From: an uncultured Planctomycetota bacterium
Lineage (GTDB): Bacteria; Planctomycetota; UBA1135; UBA2386
Direction: 5' to 3'
Assembly: GCA_903925435.1 (NCBI GenBank)
Contig: CAIYFF010000220.1
Location: forward strand, 1 to 6,440
DNA: 6,440 bases
The notes beneath the pieces were generated by a model. That model was not told the DNA's origin, searched no databases, and was given only the letters and a program-made list of their open reading frames with translations. The position numbers and the translations under genes were made by a program. Of the stretch, positions 5,531 to 6,440 are shown piece by piece (positions within the stretch are counted from its first letter, which is position 1; every line of letters begins with the position of its first letter).

Positions 5531-5535
5531 GGAGG
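5531..5535 (+). promoter_or_regulatory. clpB ribosome binding site
   Basis: GGAGG sits 5 nt upstream of ATG 5541. It is the strongest Shine-Dalgarno in the window and decides the clpB start; the in-frame ATG at 5547 is then internal. Confidence 0.8.
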
Positions 5536-5540
5536 CGTCT

Positions 5541-6440
5541 ATGGACATGCAGAAACTCACGCAGAAGTCGCAAGAAGCCCTGCAGCTGGCCCAGCAGAAG
5601 GCCGTCACGTTCGGCCATCCCCACGTCGGCTGTGACCATGCCGTCCTGGCCCTCGCCGAGCCGCATGACGGGCTCATCGCAGGCCTGCTGCAACGAATGG
5701 GGGTCGCAAAGGACCAGTTCACAGCGCGCCTCGAGCAAGAGCTGCGCAAGCGGCCGCGCATGTCCGGCTCCGGCTACCAACCCGACAAGATCTTCCTCGA
5801 CCAAGACCTCGCTCAGGCGCTGACCAATGCTGAGCAGCAAGCCGCGAAGATGCGCGACGAGTATGTGTCGGTCGAGCACCTGTTCTTGGCGCTGCTCGCG
5901 CAGAGCAAGGGCGGACTCAAGGACGCATTCGCGCAGGCAAAGATCGACGAAGCTCGATTCCTCAACGCGTTGAAGGAAGTGCGCGGCAATCAGCGCGTGC
6001 AGAGCGCGAACCCCGAGGCGACTTACGAAGCGCTCGGCAAGTACGGCCGCGACCTCGTGCAGATGTGCCGCGAGAACAAGATCGATCCGGTGATCGGCCG
6101 TGACGACGAGATCCGCCGCGTCATCCGCATCCTGTCGCGCAAGACCAAGAACAACCCGGTGCTGATCGGAGAGCCTGGCGTCGGCAAGACGGCGATCGCC
6201 GAAGGACTCGCGCAACGCATCGTGCGCGGCGACGTGCCCGAGGGGCTCAAGGACAAGACCGTGTTCGCGCTCGACATGGGCAGCCTCGTCGCCGGCGCGA
6301 AGTATCGCGGCGAGTTCGAGGAGCGCCTCAAGGCCGTGTTGCAGGAGATCAAGAACAGCGAAGGCAAGATCCTCCTGTTCATCGACGAGCTGCACACGAT
6401 CGTCGGCGCCGGCAAGGCCGAGGGCGCGATGGATGCCGGC
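5541..6440 (+). CDS. clpB: ATP-dependent disaggregase ClpB, N-terminal part (runs off right edge)
   Basis: ClpB (Hsp100/Hsp104) threads aggregated proteins through a hexameric AAA+ ring with help from DnaK in the cytoplasm. The window holds the first 300 codons with no stop; full ClpB is about 860 residues. Residues 1-150 form the double Clp_N repeat (LTQKSQEALQLAQQKA, 6-21; VSVEHLFLALL, 109-119). NBD1 follows: KYGRDL (167-172), IDPVIGRDDEIRR (181-193), KTKNNPVLIG (201-210), Walker A GEPGVGKT (210-217), pore loop with Y255 in AGAKYRGEFEERL (251-263), and Walker B ILLFIDELH (277-285) with D282 and E283. AGKAEGAMDAG (290-300) is the ClpB form rather than ClpA or ClpC; the diagnostic coiled-coil middle domain lies outside. 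GGAGG precedes the start by 5 nt. Heat-shock control is expected from the family, but no known operator is visible. Confidence 0.95.
   Translation, partial: MDMQKLTQKSQEALQLAQQKAVTFGHPHVGCDHAVLALAEPHDGLIAGLLQRMGVAKDQFTARLEQELRKRPRMSGSGYQPDKIFLDQDLAQALTNAEQQAAKMRDEYVSVEHLFLALLAQSKGGLKDAFAQAKIDEARFLNALKEVRGNQRVQSANPEATYEALGKYGRDLVQMCRENKIDPVIGRDDEIRRVIRILSRKTKNNPVLIGEPGVGKTAIAEGLAQRIVRGDVPEGLKDKTVFALDMGSLVAGAKYRGEFEERLKAVLQEIKNSEGKILLFIDELHTIVGAGKAEGAMDAG

Larger units (their letters stand above)
5261..5540. promoter_or_regulatory. Divergent intergenic region between DUF1444-like gene and clpB
   Basis: These 280 nt contain no supported gene. Both flanking genes start outward, so promoters for each are expected here. 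I see no CIRCE (TTAGCACTC/GAGTGCTAA), no HAIR (CTTGAGT/ACTCAAG) and no good sigma-32 or sigma-70 match. What stands out is a 17-bp-period direct repeat (5343-5371), a C-rich/G-rich stretch around 5434-5450, and a perfect 14-bp palindrome (5505-5518) close to clpB. Confidence 0.55.

Noticed and set aside
5430..6395. 321-codon open frame on the - strand opposite clpB
   Set aside because: Antisense to an unambiguous ClpB; Leu/Ala/Arg-rich shadow.

Overview
The window is GC-rich (roughly two thirds G+C) and densely coded, and looks like ordinary bacterial chromosome. It carries a diderm-type lipoprotein signal, a human-type adenylosuccinate lyase, and a small secreted W/Y/P-rich repeat protein of a kind often seen in Planctomycetota. 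I therefore lean weakly towards a planctomycete or another deep-branching high-GC Gram-negative; the sequence alone does not settle it. I see no tRNA, rRNA, CRISPR array, insertion sequence or integrase.

Left block, all on + (1-2737 and on to 3810). The C-terminal end of an RsbW-like anti-sigma/GHKL ATPase domain runs off the left edge and is followed after 1-4 nt by a VanZ-like membrane protein. A 117-nt gap containing a hairpin leads to a small secreted Cys-rich protein. An 86-nt gap with a strong GC stem-loop then precedes purB (adenylosuccinate lyase). Its stop codon overlaps (TGATG) the start of a lipoprotein of the SMP-30/gluconolactonase family.

Middle block, on - (3823-5260). It meets the left block tail to tail with only 12 nt between stop codons. 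A DUF1444/YtpQ-like protein of unknown role lies upstream, and a second, divergent VanZ-like membrane protein follows 34 nt downstream, probably in one transcript.

Right block, on + (5541 to the edge). A 280-nt divergent intergenic region carries a 17-bp-period direct repeat and a perfect 14-bp palindrome. It separates the - strand pair from clpB, the ClpB/Hsp104 disaggregase, of which the N-terminal 300 residues are present.

The genes do not form one evident pathway. purB is housekeeping purine and AMP synthesis, clpB is protein-quality control, and the rest are envelope or regulatory proteins with loose links. I found no convincing new multi-gene system. The items most worth checking are an Ala replacing the near-invariant Pro in the catalytic signature loop of PurB, the purB/lactonase coupling, the two unlike VanZ-family proteins, and the structured non-coding sites before clpB and before the secreted protein.
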